Assembly (NCBI GenBank): GCA_020698575.1
Contig: CM036245.1
Span: 37,315,148-37,379,147 of the forward strand
DNA from: Bostrychus sinensis
Taxonomy: Eukaryota > Chordata > Actinopteri > Gobiiformes > Eleotridae
Length of the DNA: 64,000 nucleotides
Reading direction: 5' to 3'
Shown here: positions 36,481 through 49,100 of the stretch, piece by piece
Numbering within the stretch: the stretch's first letter is position 1
How the letters are laid out: the number at the start of each line of letters is the position of its first letter
Notes under the pieces: model-generated
Told to the model about the DNA's origin: nothing
Database searches by the model: none
What the model saw: the letters and a program-made list of their open reading frames with translations, nothing else
Program-made: the position numbers and the translations under genes

Positions 36481-36768
36481 CACTGTCATCTCCACTTCCT
36501 CTGTTTTCAGGTCTTCATCACTGTCACTCTGCCTCAACTTCCAAAACCATCACTACTTTCTTCAGACTTTCTTCTATCCAGATGAGACTAGCCTTTTACA
36601 TTAACTTCACACTGTCTACAAAATGTGGTTTATGCTGAGGTAGTAAATAACAGCTTTCCATGAGCGTATAAGGGATGGTCATTGAGCTCAGTTCTGAAAG
36701 CTCCAAATCACCTGCTTAGTCCCTGAACTTTCAATTACTATTTAGTGCAGCACTAATGCACTATGTTA

Positions 36769-37366
36769 GCCTGGCCAGCCCTTCATACTTTCTTTTAAAA
36801 GCAGGAAAGTCTGGTTCCGCAACCATAGTGAGCAGTTTCCAATCGAATTGCTGGATATCGGCCTATCACAGCCATGCAACGCATCTTACAAATGCAGAGG
36901 ATAATCTCTTAACAAAAGTAACCAAGATATTTAGAGCAGATAACTTCACTGAACTGATTAACAGTTTTAGTGCTTCGTTTTGTCACCTGTTGATTCTGCT
37001 GAAGTCCGCGTCGTTGTTCAGTCCTCTGTGTGACTTTTTTCTTGATCTTATTGCCATTTTAAAGTCCACAGTAGTCCCATTGACATCCAACCAGATTTGA
37101 ACAAAGCATCATTTTCCACAAGGTTTATCCAACTGTCTATTGCTGCCCCTGATACAGCTGATTCTGGTATGTTATGGCAAAACCAGCAATAATTCTTCAG
37201 AAGTGCCATGTTTGTTTGGATTACGGGTCAGTGGGACGCTGATTATGTCCCACCCTTCATTTCTTTAATTGGTTACTCCCCCTGTAATTGTTACACCTAC
37301 AGATATAAAACTCAAATCATGAGGTATCTTTGTATCAAACAGGAAAATAGTTAGTCTGGCTGTACT
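36769..37366. mobile_element. non-autonomous DNA element, same family as 47521
   Basis: Shares its right half with 47521-48350 ('gtcccacccttcatt', 'tcatgaggta', 'ctttgtatcaaacag') and a left end GCCTGGCCAGCC. TA at 36767-36768; right boundary approximate. Confidence 0.55.
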
Positions 37367-37595
37367 GTACTGATCGGTTTGAACACACAATAAACTCTAC
37401 CCATAATGGGCTTCTGTAAATAAGCAATAAAATATGATCTGAGAATTTATAGAAACATTAAAAGCTAATGTATTATATTAATAACATACTTTACGTAGTT
37501 GTACTTCACATTAATGATCAAAATGCTCTGATTAATGCAGCGGTTTCTGCCTTAAAATGGAAGCTAGTATACTTATTAGTTCATACAAGCTACAG
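37367..37595. other. short AT-rich gap
   Basis: No feature recognised. Confidence 0.35.
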
Positions 37596-37597
37596 TA

Positions 37598-38176
37598 CCG
37601 TATTTTCCACACTATAAGGCGCATCGGATTATAAAGCGCACCTTCAATTAATGGCCTATTTTAAAACTGTTTTCATATATAGGGCGCACCACATTATAAG
37701 GCGCATCCACTAGATGGCGCTGCGCTAAAGGGAATGTCAATAAAACAGTCAGATAAGTCAGTCAGTCAAATTTTATTAATAGAATACAAACCAGCGTTCT
37801 TACAACTCCCTTCGTTGAAAACAATGTATTTCCAACTCCATTTGTCACAGTTCAAAGCTACATGAACAGCGTTCGAGCGCTCAGTTTTCTGTCCCCTCAA
37901 TGTCACAACTCTTCTACTGAGATGGAGCAAAGGCCGCGCCTCCTTGTTCTTTTGCAGCAGGATCCATAAACACGCCTATGGCACACATGAACAGCTGGGA
38001 CTGGAATTCCCCTTTACCGTTTTTACCGCTGTCACTTTGGCGACGCCCCCTGAATACGGTAGCCATAATTAACCAACATTGATCCATATATAAGGCGCAT
38101 CGGATTATAAGGCGCACTGTTGGTTTTTGAGAAAATTAAAGGCTTTTAGGTGCGCCTTATAGTGCGGAAAATACGG
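37598..38176. mobile_element. TA-flanked miniature element with TATAAGGCGCA motifs
   Basis: 579 bp; ends CCGTATTTTCCACACTATAA and, reverse-complemented, CCGTATTTTCCGCACTATAA, flanked by TA (37596-37597, 38177-38178). The subterminal motif tataaggcgca recurs near both ends (37613, 37696, 38091, 38107 and the right end). Likely Tc1/mariner (pogo-type) and non-autonomous; related copies are common in vertebrates. Confidence 0.85.
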
Positions 38177-38689
38177 TAAGTTACTCAAGCAACTTTAGTG
38201 TCAGACTGTTGATATATATCACAGGCTAGTAATGGGTGTTTTTATTGCATGACTGGCAAAGATTGATGGCAAGATGATGAATCAGTGAATTAATCTTTTA
38301 ATTCTAGTCCAGTTACATAACTCCCTGTCTCATCTCTCTCTGATCTCTCAATGAGCCACACTCTCCCTACAAGCAGAGAACTGGAGCTGCAGCTACAAAG
38401 AGCAAACACGCTCTTAAAGAAGTTTACACAGTTCTCTAGTGCCTCTATTAAAGAAGTGCTGTAGCTCTTCAAAGGCCACCACTGCGTCTGATAACTCCAA
38501 TCTGTGCTCTTAACTACGGGCCCCACTACCGCTCTGTTTACACTCATTATACAGCAGCAGAGGCGGCCCCCATAGACACTCTGTAGTCAACTTTATCTTG
38601 TTACACACAGGCTGCCTGATCAAAGACACTCCTGTTTTACATAAGGACTTCTCCAGAGCTAATGTTTTACTTGGACATGCTAAATTCTG

Positions 38690-38935
38690 TCACGACTCGA
38701 TTCTTTTTTCCATTGTGTTCTTGTAATTAGCTTGTGCAGACATCCAGCGGATAATCTGGCCTTTTTTTTTTTTCTTTTTTTTTTTTTTGTATTAGCCGGG
38801 AAGTGGACCATGAAAGTAATTGGTGCACAAATTGGATCTTAGGGCAATGCGCTTTTTATTCCTCCGGGACAATATTTGCAAAGCGATTACAAGGGAATGC
38901 TGCAGTAACATTTTTTTTTTTTTCTTCAGAAGGTT
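38690..38935. promoter_or_regulatory. candidate conserved non-coding element
   Basis: Unique block with gtaattagct (38725), agtaattggtgc (38815), caatatttgcaaagcgattac (from 38870, in two parts) and no frame. T-runs at 38761-38788 interrupt it. Regulatory function inferred only. DNA at 38179-38689 shows no gene. Confidence 0.3.
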
Positions 38936-38971
38936 TTAAGATGTAAATGTGTTCATGTGTATGGACTAATA

Positions 38972-40147
38972 CACTGTTTCTCAAACTTTTTACACCAAGA
39001 ACAACTCACAAGATATTAGGCTTTCTAGGTATCATATTTAATATCCATATATCAGGTCTAAACAAGGGCTACTATGGAACTATACCAGGACTAATATGGA
39101 CCTAATATAAATCTATACCAGGACTAATATAGAACTATACCAGGAACTATACTAGGACTGATATCAAACTATACCAGGACCAATAAAGAACTATACCTCG
39201 ACAAATATGGAACTATACCAGGACTAATATGGGCCTAATACATAGAACTATATCAGGACTAATATGGAACTATACCAGGACTAATATGGGCCTAATACAT
39301 AGAACTATATCAGGACTAATATGGAACTATACCAGGACTAATATAGAACCATAACAGGACTAAAATTAAACTATAGCAGGACTAATATAGAACTATACAA
39401 GGACAAATACTGAACTATACCCAGACTAATATGGACCTAATGAAAAAAAACTATACCAGGATATACATATATAGGTAATCTAATATAGAACTATAATTAG
39501 ACGAATATGGAACTATACCAGGACTAATATGAACTTAATATGGAACTGCACCAGGACAAATATAGAACTATACCAGATTAATATGGAACTATACTAGGAC
39601 TAATATGGGCCTAATATATACACTCTAGCAGGATTAATATGGAACTATACCAGGTCTAATATAGAACCATAACAGGACTAATATGAAATTAATAAAGAAC
39701 TATACCAAGACTAATATATAACAATGTCAGGACTAAAAAAGTACTATACCAGGACTAATACAGAACCATACTAGGACTGATATGGAACTATACCAGGACA
39801 AACAGGGACCCAATATGGAATTATACCAGGACGCAACTAGAAATAAACCAAGACTAAACAAGGACTAAACTAGGTCTAAATCAAAGGTAAAACCAGGTCT
39901 AAACCAGGACTATACCAGGACTAAACTCAGACTTACAGCAACCAGTTCAAAAACAGGATAAAACCAGGAATAAACCAGGGCTATACCAGACCAGGACTAA
40001 ACGTGGACTAGCTCTAACTACAGTTAGGCTTAGAAATCTGGCTTTAAATTCACCTAAACCAGGAATAACAGTGCAGAACTCCTGAATACCACCTGAAGCA
40101 GCCCGTGTACCACCAGTGGCACCCGCCCCACCTTTTGACAACCTCTG
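38972..40147. mobile_element. hAT-like element carrying a long 'ggactaatatggaactatacca' minisatellite
   Basis: Left end CACTGTTTCTCAAAC; right end reads, reversed, CAGAGGTTGTCAAAAGG. Flanks GACTAATA and GGCTAATG agree at 6 of 8 bases. Between about 39050 and 39840 lies an imperfect array of roughly 22-24-bp units, grading at 39840-40020 into 'ctaaaccagga' units like those at 3821 and 14168. Confidence 0.65.
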
Positions 40148-40179
40148 GGCTAATGTTAGCAGCTCCAGTGATCAGGCTC

Positions 40180-40620
40180 AAGGGAAGAAAATGGAAAGAA
40201 AAGGCGATTACAAGCGTGACTTTGGACGACTTTAACACGGGAGGGAGTTGGAATATTAAAATGAAATCCTAATGGGTTTTATCAGTCAGCTGTGTCAGAA
40301 CAGTTCCACTCAGATTTTTTTCTATTAGACATGTTGGAATAAACTGACGAACAGAGCGAGAAATATGAATGATGGAGTTGCTTTTTGAAAGGAATTCTGA
40401 TTTCATTTCTGTTGCTCTGAAATAACACGGGGATCGTCCTAATTGATTAGTCAGTGACACTGCTGGAATCCCTGCATCGGAGTGGGCCGCTGCCTGCAGC
40501 GACCCGGGCCTGAGCTGCACACCGAGTGAATTTATGTGAGTGGGGTGACACTTGCAACTGATAAATGGGAGTTTTATCACTGGAGCAGCAGTAGGCCTGA
40601 ATACTGATGATGGCTATTAT
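40180..40620. promoter_or_regulatory. candidate conserved non-coding element
   Basis: Unique, mid-GC block (ggcgattacaagcgtgac, cctaattgattagtcag, cactgagtgaat-like motifs) without a frame that continues or matches a family. Regulatory role inferred. Confidence 0.25.
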
Positions 40621-43035
40621 GCGTTTGGTTGTTGGCCAGATGGAAGGCTCTGTTCTCAAAACAGTGAGGTGCTAGATGTCAGCATAAACACATTAATGAA
40701 CGCACAACAGTATGAACTAAGTTATAGGGACTACCCGAAATGGTTCTTTTCTGTAATACTTGCAAAGGTATGTACAAAAATACAATTACTTGAGTAGAAG
40801 TAAACACACTTAAAATTATTGCATGAGTAAAATAAGTATTGAATGTAGTAAGATTAACTTACTACTTGCCACTTTTCTTCTACTTATTTCTTCTTCTAAC
40901 TGTTGATGATAGATTGGATTTATATTGCACTTTCAAGTTTCTCAAGTGTCCATTATTACTCCTCAGTCACCCTTGACGGTATGTTACTTCTGTAGTCACA
41001 GCCGCCGTGGGACAGACTGACGGAGATGTGTCTGCCATTATGTGCATACGGCCCCTATGAACATCATCAAACACCTCAAAACAATGACACATTCATAAAG
41101 AGTTCTTATATAGCCACAGCCGCCCTGGGGCAGACTAACAGAGACATGGCTGCCATTCTGCGCCTACTCTCTGACCATCACCATCTGTTATTAATATAAT
41201 CCACGTTTTTTTTTTTTTTTTTTTCACTTTTAACTTTGTCCAATATGCTACATAATCTGTTACCTAGCTGTCCTTCTAAAAAAGTAGGCCCTGTTGTCTC
41301 TGCTCTGCGTTTTTCAGATTTTTATACTGTTATTCATATTGTAAGCCAATTTTGGTCACCTCTAGACCAGCACTTCAACCTTTAAAACCACTATGAGACA
41401 AAAAAAAATTGTATTAAGCACTGTACTGGTGCCATAAGGAAACCAGCTGAGGGCAGCAGGGAGTTGCAGCCTTTTTTTAACATTCTCAAAGAAAAATAGC
41501 ACTTCAACTTTTACCCTTAAACTCTTTGTATGATGCCATTTTACTACAAAATGAAAAATGTCTGTGGGGAATCAGTAGAACCAGAGCTGCTGGCTGTGCA
41601 GTGTTTTTTTCTTTTTCTTTTTTTTTTTTTTTTTTTGGATAAATGAATGAAAGCAGACTGGATGTCGAGGGCTTGTTGATTGGTCAGTGCTTTGAGGCCT
41701 CAGAAACATGCATGAATGAAGCAAAACACAACTGCAGGTCTGTTCTTGATGAGTTGATTTAGCATAAAATATCCTCTTTAATATGATTTCCACTTTTTAT
41801 TTATTTATTTATTTATTTATTTATTTTATGTTGGGATATAATTTTAAAGGTCCATTATCAGATCCAACTCTAGTCAAGCAACTGTTGACTCAAAGAGTAA
41901 TTTTTTGTGTTTAAAAAAGATTGATTGTTGGCTATTACATACACAGTTTACTATTGCACTGCCTCAGTGCTCTGTTCATCAGAAAAATATCATATTCCAG
42001 TATTTTAATGAGAAAACACAGATGTAATTAGTTTGGTTTGACATTTCTTGCATGTATAATGGCCCCTTTTAAACCCAATGTATTGTCAATAAGGTAAAAT
42101 ACTTTGAACAGTCAACCAGGAAATCCGTTTAGCTGATCTCACACTTTACTGGTAGCAGATTCCCTCTCATTCTGACCTTTATGCTAATCTAATTGCCAGG
42201 GTTAACGCAGTCCCTTCAGTCTCCTGTTATTCCCAGAGCCTGTAGCAGTAAACCTCATCAATTACCTCCAGCCTCCTCTGCACACTGCACACTGCGCCGG
42301 AAAAAAAAACATGTCAAAGAGCCCGAGATAGCGCCGCCATACAACGGCTGTCCAAAACAGAGGAAGCCCCTGACAGCATAAATTACTGCACACAAATAAG
42401 CTGAATGCATCTCGCCTTGTCTGCTGTCAAGATGCAGGAGACAGCCCAACAAAGGAAGTCACAGTGAACGGTGCGGGCAGGATGGGAAAAGAGAAAGAGA
42501 GGAACCAGGACTTTTGATAAAGACGCTCCGTGGACAAGAAAGTGGGCAGAAAAATGTCTTCCAGGGCATTGTCGGTCCAGATAAGGCTAGCGTGGTAAAC
42601 ATAAAGCAGGAATAGCCCAGAGTCTTGTGGTGTGTACGACGAAACAACAACATCCAGAGGCTCAGAGCAGTGCTATTGTGAGGCTGCTGCTGGAAGTATT
42701 TGATATGGGCTATGTCTGGAAGCCTCTGCTATTGTTCGCTGCAGTCCAGAGTAATTTATCACAGTGAAAACTCCTGGTTTTTGCAGACAGGTTTAGCAGA
42801 ACTGTACAAGCAGTTTCAGCTAACAATAAGAAATTGGCAACATCTTTCTCTGTAGCTCCCTGAAGATAAGGCCCAGGACAAAAGTGGGACAAGAAAGGTT
42901 TTCAACGACTAGACAAAGCCTATACTATGGCTATCAAACAGAGGTTGATTTTGGAGTAGTTAGTGCATACATGTATTTGTATTTATTGTATTATTTGTAT
43001 TTAGAGTGAATGGTACTTCTGTTTGTGTACAGTTC
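40621..43035. other. intergenic DNA
   Basis: Includes SINE pieces (40990-41165), a poly-T at 41617-41637, (TTTA)n at 41795-41827 and a unique GC-richer patch at 42190-42700. No gene recognised. Confidence 0.4.
40990..41165 (-). mobile_element. two tandem SINE central-domain pieces
   Basis: 'gtagtcacagccgccgtggg' with 'acagactgacggagatgtgt', and again 'atagccacagccgccctggg' with 'gcagactaacagagacatgg'. Both are the reverse of the central domain of the SINE at 7053. Confidence 0.7.
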
Positions 43036-43037
43036 TA

Positions 43038-43455
43038 CAACCCACATTTTGGAAATGTTTGTACATCTTTTAAATTTGAATAACATGAAAAAAATAAAAA
43101 TAAAAAAAATCACATGGGCCAACATTTTATTCACAATAGAAAATAGATAACATAACATTAACTCTTTCATTCACAAACTGAGCTCATTTAAAATTTGCTG
43201 CCTGCCACTGTCTGACTTTGAAACAGTCCATTTTAAATTAGCTTTGGCCCGGGACACAACAGCACTTCTGGACCATGTTCACAAATGGCTTCCTTTTTGC
43301 ATGATAGCGCTTTGGTTGGCCTCTGTCCCAACTATAGTCTCAACTATTTTGAGACCTGTAGCAGGCATCAAATTTGAAATGAGCTCATTTTGTGTAAAAG
43401 TGTAAAAGTTCTCTCAAATTTTTTTGTGAATAAAATATTTCTGGAATTTGGGTTG
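43038..43455. mobile_element. internally deleted Tc1/mariner-type element
   Basis: Ends CAACCCACATTTTGGAA and, reverse-complemented, CAACCCAAATTCCAGAA, flanked by TA (43036-43037, 43456-43457). Remnants 'gcccgggacacaacagcact' and 'gcaggcatcaaatttgaaat' come from the interior and right end of a common fish mariner. 418 bp, no functional transposase. Confidence 0.8.
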
Positions 43456-43759
43456 TATAGGTCTTTGTGTAAATGCAAGTCTGCAACTGATTTGGCCATT
43501 GTTCAGGATGGACCCAGCCTAAGGCCCAAAAAGCTCCAGCCACCCGTTCCCCATAACATTATTAAGCAGAAGAAGATGGACGAATCAATAAATAAAGAAC
43601 TGCTGCTGTTTGTTAGCTGGGTTGATGCACACAAAGAGATAACCAGTTTTACTCAGACATTAATTTACAAAATTTCAATTTCACCATTAGTGTTCTTGCC
43701 TTCCAGCAAGGAGATTGTCTGATCTGAGAGTCTGATCCTTGGACTCGTCATCAAACAAT

Positions 43760-44010
43760 CTCTCTTGGTGGAGTCTGAGTAGTATCCTCCCCATGTTGTG
43801 GTGGGTTCTCTCTGGGTACTCCGGATCCCTCCCACTGTCTAAAGACATGCATGTGTAAGGAGAATTGGTGTACTACTGAATGAATGTGAGAGTAAATGGT
43901 TGTCTGTCTGTGTAGCTCTCTGTGTGAGCCTTGCAGCTAACTGCCACTGTCCAGGGTGTACCCCACTTAAAGGCTCATAGTTGCTGGGATATGCTGCATG
44001 AATAAACAGC
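43760..44010 (+). repeat. dispersed fish repeat, near-complete copy
   Basis: Same block order as 24074-24345: 'gtggagtctgagtagtatcc', 'aagacatgcatgtgtaagg', 'actgtccagggtgtacccca', 'catagttgctggga'. Confidence 0.7.
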
Positions 44011-45033
44011 AGATAAAAGCAGATAAATGAATTAAGCAAGTTATGATTTTGGAGAGAATGGTAAATTTGACATGATGTCAAGAGAAAAGTGTCACTTCAC
44101 CATCAATGTTTACACCTGAGGAGCTCAGACTTCACCCATGTCTCAATCAAAAGTTTAGTACAGTAGGTTAACATGGAGCTAGGATCATTTTTGGTACACA
44201 GCATCATTGAGGTCTATGGTGTTCACATATGTAGTTGTAAATTCTTTATTTTGTATGGTTTGGACACAGGATTAGTGGAAATCTGGGTGGCAACAATAGT
44301 GACCAATAAGATCACATTTTCTATGTAGGTCTGGTTATCAATGAGTTGATGTAATAGTCTTAAAGCAGATGGTGTACATTGTCAGATTAATTTTACATTT
44401 ACAGTTTCCACAAAACACTTGACAAAACCTGAAGAGAAAAGTAGTGGCTTACTTGAGTCTAGTCTTGTTGCTGTAGTTGCTTGAAGTCCACCATGTCTTG
44501 ACTTGAGGCTGCAGGTCCTCTTGACTCCTTTCTGCTAACGGTCTTCTGCTCAAATTCTACGAAGTTACTGTGCATGTGTGGATTGAATTTTTTTTTTTTT
44601 AAATTAAATTTTACTTGTCATTTTTAATGTTGTTTGCATTAACAAAAAACATATAAAAATTTAATTAAATTTTATAATAAATGTTACAAGACTAATTACA
44701 GTTTGAGATGTTACATGATTAAATTATCTATAGCCGCTATTTTTAAATAAAAAGGCGGGTATGCATATTAACTTAATATGCATGTAAAAAATATCTAATT
44801 TTACAAATTGTTACTACAAAAAGTCCATCAAAACCATCATCAAACCATCAAAAGTCAGTTTTTTTTTTCAGTGTAGATTTATTTATTAAAAATAATTTTG
44901 TTACATTTTTGGATAAATAAAACACTTTTTTCTATGCTGAAATATATAAAGAAATTGCTGACTAATCTAAAAAGTGTCAATATTCAGTATACAACATGTA
45001 ATTCTTTCTGTCACAATTGTGACTTGGCAAAAA

Positions 45034-45068
<35 letters not shown>

Positions 45069-45485
45069 AAGTCCATTGATGAGTGTTTTATTTTCAACAC
45101 TAATGGTTTAGAAGCAAAATGTTATGGTGACATGAAACGAGGTGACTTTTTGCTTAAAAAAATAAATTAAAACATTTTAAAAAATGGTGTACCATTTATT
45201 AGGAGCCCATTTACAGTTTGGGGCCTGAGATCATTGCCAGTTATGCTCACCCCATTGGAATTCCCCTGCTTGCACACATCCTCCCCCCGCCGTCTGAAAA
45301 GAGTTATAAACTGATAAAACCCAAGACAAACAGACTGGAAACATGTATCGAGTGTATAACCCCGCCCATTCCAGTCCTTCCTCCTTAACACTGAGAGTCA
45401 ACAAACTGGTGTGACATCTGACATATGCACACAACATGCATCTCTATAGAACTCACTCACTCACTTAACTCTGCATTTGTATACC
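44011..45485. other. AT-rich intergenic DNA upstream of ano7
   Basis: Contains (AAAT)n at 45030-45070 and no recognised gene. Confidence 0.4.
45030..45070. repeat. (AAAT)n microsatellite
   Basis: About ten perfect units. Confidence 0.97.
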
Positions 45486-46027
45486 GGCCTGTATAAAGTG
45501 TTTAGCATGTATTGACAATTGTTCCTAAGTCTCTGCTAAGTTCACTTGTGTTAGTTTAAGTGTTATATGTAAGCTGTCAGTCACTGCTACAGGATCAGGA
45601 CCAGGATCTGTTAGCGTAACGAACACACCCATATCACACACACACTCTAGACAGTCAGAACACACTGCATTCAAACTGAACAGAGCTGAGTGCATTAAAA
45701 GACACTTAAAATTTAAAAGGATTCACACCAAGAACCCTAACTGGACCTGAACGTGGACTATGAACTTGGAATGTAAGCAGTGGATTTTATTATGTTTTCA
45801 AAGGAGGTGTGTCTTCCTTTGCTTTACTTAAACTGGAACTAATCTGGACTTTGCCAGCACTAAACTGGGACTAAACCGGGACTAATCCAAGCCTTATCAA
45901 ATGTGCAAGAAGAAGAAGAAGTCAAAGTGAAATCAGGGCTAATAATCCACGCCTTCATTAAACTAGCTAAGGCTAAACCAGGACTAAACCAGAATAGAGG
46001 CAGGACTTACTTGGATTTCAGCTAACA
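45486..46027 (+). promoter_or_regulatory. ano7: possible ano7 core promoter and spliced 5' UTR
   Basis: A TATAAAG at 45492-45498 precedes a stretch that could be a 5' non-coding exon ending at a GTAAGC donor (45773). A CAG acceptor at 46019-46021 then lies six bases upstream of the ATG. All of this is read by eye. The pyrimidine tract before the acceptor is poor, and the region also carries decayed GGACTAAACC repeats, so the real start of transcription may be elsewhere. Confidence 0.25.
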
Positions 46028-46123
46028 ATGAAGGGTAAAGGAGAGGACAAAGCCACACTCATCAGCATGGAGGCTCAGCTGGAGATGAACTACGGCAGCA
46101 TTGCCACGGATGCGGCCAATGAG
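46028..46123 (+). CDS. ano7: ano7 coding exon 1 (residues 1-32)
   Basis: Starts MKGKGEDKATLIS and ends AANE before a donor reading GTTAGA. The cytosolic N-terminus is shorter than in human ANO7. A 'YGS' patch after a 'LI' pair resembles the human N-terminus, but this part of the family is poorly conserved, so the start rests on the ATG context and the clean splice to exon 2 in phase 0. Confidence 0.75.
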
Positions 46124-49100
46124 GTTAGAGACACTGTTAATAGGATAACATGTACAGAGATGGAGTTCCTCAGGGGAGCATTTCAGGACCACAGACTTTT
46201 ACTACGGTTAGACCTTACATCATTTTGGCTTGTCAGTCATTGTTTTATTTCCTATTTTATTTGCTATACATATCAGATACACTCAAATGAAATGAGAAAA
46301 CTCTTGCATGATGCTTGTCCCACTGCAGTTGATGCAGGCAAAACAAGAGAGAGATAACAAAATAAATATACCCAGTTTTAGCCTAGTTGGTAGGAGGAGG
46401 GCTAATCATTAGCTGAGTGTTGGCAGGCAGCTTCATCTCTAATATGTTCCTAAGATAAAACAAAAGAACTGTGTGGTTTATGCAAAGAGAGCTTGCACTA
46501 AATCGATAGCATTTGTTTACACAGCCAAGTTGCTAACTGCTATCAAAGATTAATAATAGATGGATGAAAATTGACAGGCCTAACTACTGAAAAAAAACTG
46601 TAAAGCCACTATGTAAGACCTTTTAGTGTTTTCTTTGGCGTTGATGAGCTCCAGTGTTGAACAGCTTCAGCCTACAGGAAACAGGATGTGCAGTAACAGG
46701 AAGTACAATCAACACATTAATGGAGTCTAATGGAGCTTTCATCCTGGTATTCAGAAAAAAAAAAAAGAAAAAAAAAATATTATGAACAATAGGCATTCAG
46801 GAGACCAAATGATTACACCACACTTTTAAAAGAACAGTGCAGTAAAAAGAAGCAAAATTATGAGCTTCTAAAATGGAGGTAAACTTTTGAGGTGCTAAAA
46901 AAAAAAGGACATATGACACTTTGGCACTTTATTCTTTTTTCTTTTTTTTCTTTTTTTTTTCAGAATGTACCAGTGCAGCCTCTAGATCAGAATGTGTTCA
47001 GCGACGGGAGGACTCGAGTCGGTGAGTGTGCATTCATTTCATCTCATGTATGAAAAGAAAGAAATTCTTATTGGAAAGTATATTGAAACAAATCTGTAAC
47101 TATAAAAACTTTATTTGGAGGTGCACTTTCTTTAGATAGTAAGGCCATGTGTTGCTGTCACATGAAATTAAATTATATTTTAGCACCTAACAACACACTT
47201 TTGGGTACCACTGGTTTAGGAGAACATCATTTACTGTGATCCAGGTTTTAATGTCTTTTAGGGCGTAAATACTCTGGAATCGAATTCACATTGTGCTCTG
47301 CTGAACTGACTGAATTGCCGGAATGAGTAATAACACCCTTTGCCTGTAGAGGGCAGAGCATTAATATTTACTGTGGAGAAACCTAAGAAGAAGAAATCCT
47401 GCTCATCTATAGGTCAAAATCCTGCCTCTACAGCTGCAGACATCTCTACACTTTCAATAATAATCAATGTCAAGTGTTAAGTTTAGAGCAGAGATATTGG
47501 CGGGATACAAATGAGGACTACCCTTGCCAGCCAGACAAACTCTTTTCCTCTTCTATACAAAGAAGTTTGTCTGATATCCCTGGCATAAGTTTTGTTTCTA
47601 CTGGTAGAACAACCACAAGCGGCGCAACAAATTAGCGGTGCACCGCTGACCTGTATCCTTGATAAACGTCAGACTATAATACGCTGAATAAGCAGCTCTG
47701 TACTTATTTCTGAATGGGGACAGCAGCAGAAGCCAGTTGTACAAAGACTTGCGGAGAAAGTTGGTTTGTCTGAATGTGGTTGTTATGTTGGATGTCAACA
47801 AAACTTTACTGTTGTTAAAATGGAAAAAAACGAAGAAAAAAATCCCACAGAGGACTGAACAACAACAAGGACTTCAGCAGAAGCAACAGGTGATGAAGGA
47901 AAGTACTAAACGCTGATAAGCAGGTAGAGAAGTTATTAAATTAGTCCGGTAGCCAGCACTACCTTGGTTAGCTTTCACATTCATATAATTGGCTGTGATA
48001 GGTGAGTTTGACTGGAGCAAAATACTTTGTCATGTCTTTGTCCTATTGTCATTTTTTATAACAGTAAACTCCCTCTTATGATTGACAATTCCACAGGTCT
48101 TTGTGCAAAGTGCACAGAGCTGCTCAGAATACAGAGTATTCTGGTATTTTATGCAACCGAGAACAACCGGAAGCGCCATGCTTGTTTTGGATAAAGGTCA
48201 GCAGTGTGCTGCTTACATCCCACCCTTACTTATTCTGATTGGTTTCTCCACCTGTGATTGTTCCCCCAGTAGAAATTAAACTTAAACCATGAGGTACCCA
48301 ATTAACTTCTTTGTATAGAACAGAAAAAGATTTTGTCTAGCTGGCCAAGCTAGCATTGGACACTCTCCAGTGATTAATATGAAATCTGTGCTTTTGAGTT
48401 ATTACATTTGTCAGCTATGTATACAACATTTTCAAATACATTTGAATTACAGTATCTCCACTCTTGTAACTTCCCCCCATATGTTTTCACACCATGGCAC
48501 TGCCCTAAGACCACTGATTTCAGGTGGACCAGAGCTCAATTAAAGCACACTAAACAGGGCAAGTGTAAACCCACCCGTGGACACATGTTGAGGCTCATTC
48601 ATTCTCCCATTCTGTACAGATCTGTCCGTTCCAAGCATTTTTAGCATCACAGCATTTATACTTCCGACAGTTTTGTTTTTCTGTCAATGTGTGTTATGTA
48701 AAATAACCAGTAGGGGGTGATCACCTACAGTCAAATATTTTACCAAGATGACAGAAAAAGAGCAATTGTACGCAAACATGGCTGTGCTGACGGAGGTTTT
48801 TACACCACATTTTGTGAGAAAGTGCCAAGAAAATGAGACAAAAATAAAGGTAGGTCTGTTCCGTCAATAAACCATAACTAACCTGCTCTAGTCACTTTAA
48901 AAAGTTGAGTTGTGTTCACTAGCACCCCCAATGGTCAACTTGTATACTGCTCCATTCATTCATATCCACAAGCTCTGGAGAAAAGGACCAATGTATGGAC
49001 AGAATGAAGGCAGAAGTCCAAGTCTGAATGCATATCTAACCTGCAGTATCAATGAGACTTAACAAATCAATAGGTCCAAGAATTAAGCCCTGTGGAACTC

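Noticed and set aside
43390..43722. 110-codon frame
   Set aside because: Begins inside the mariner-type relic; no conserved motif and no splice support.
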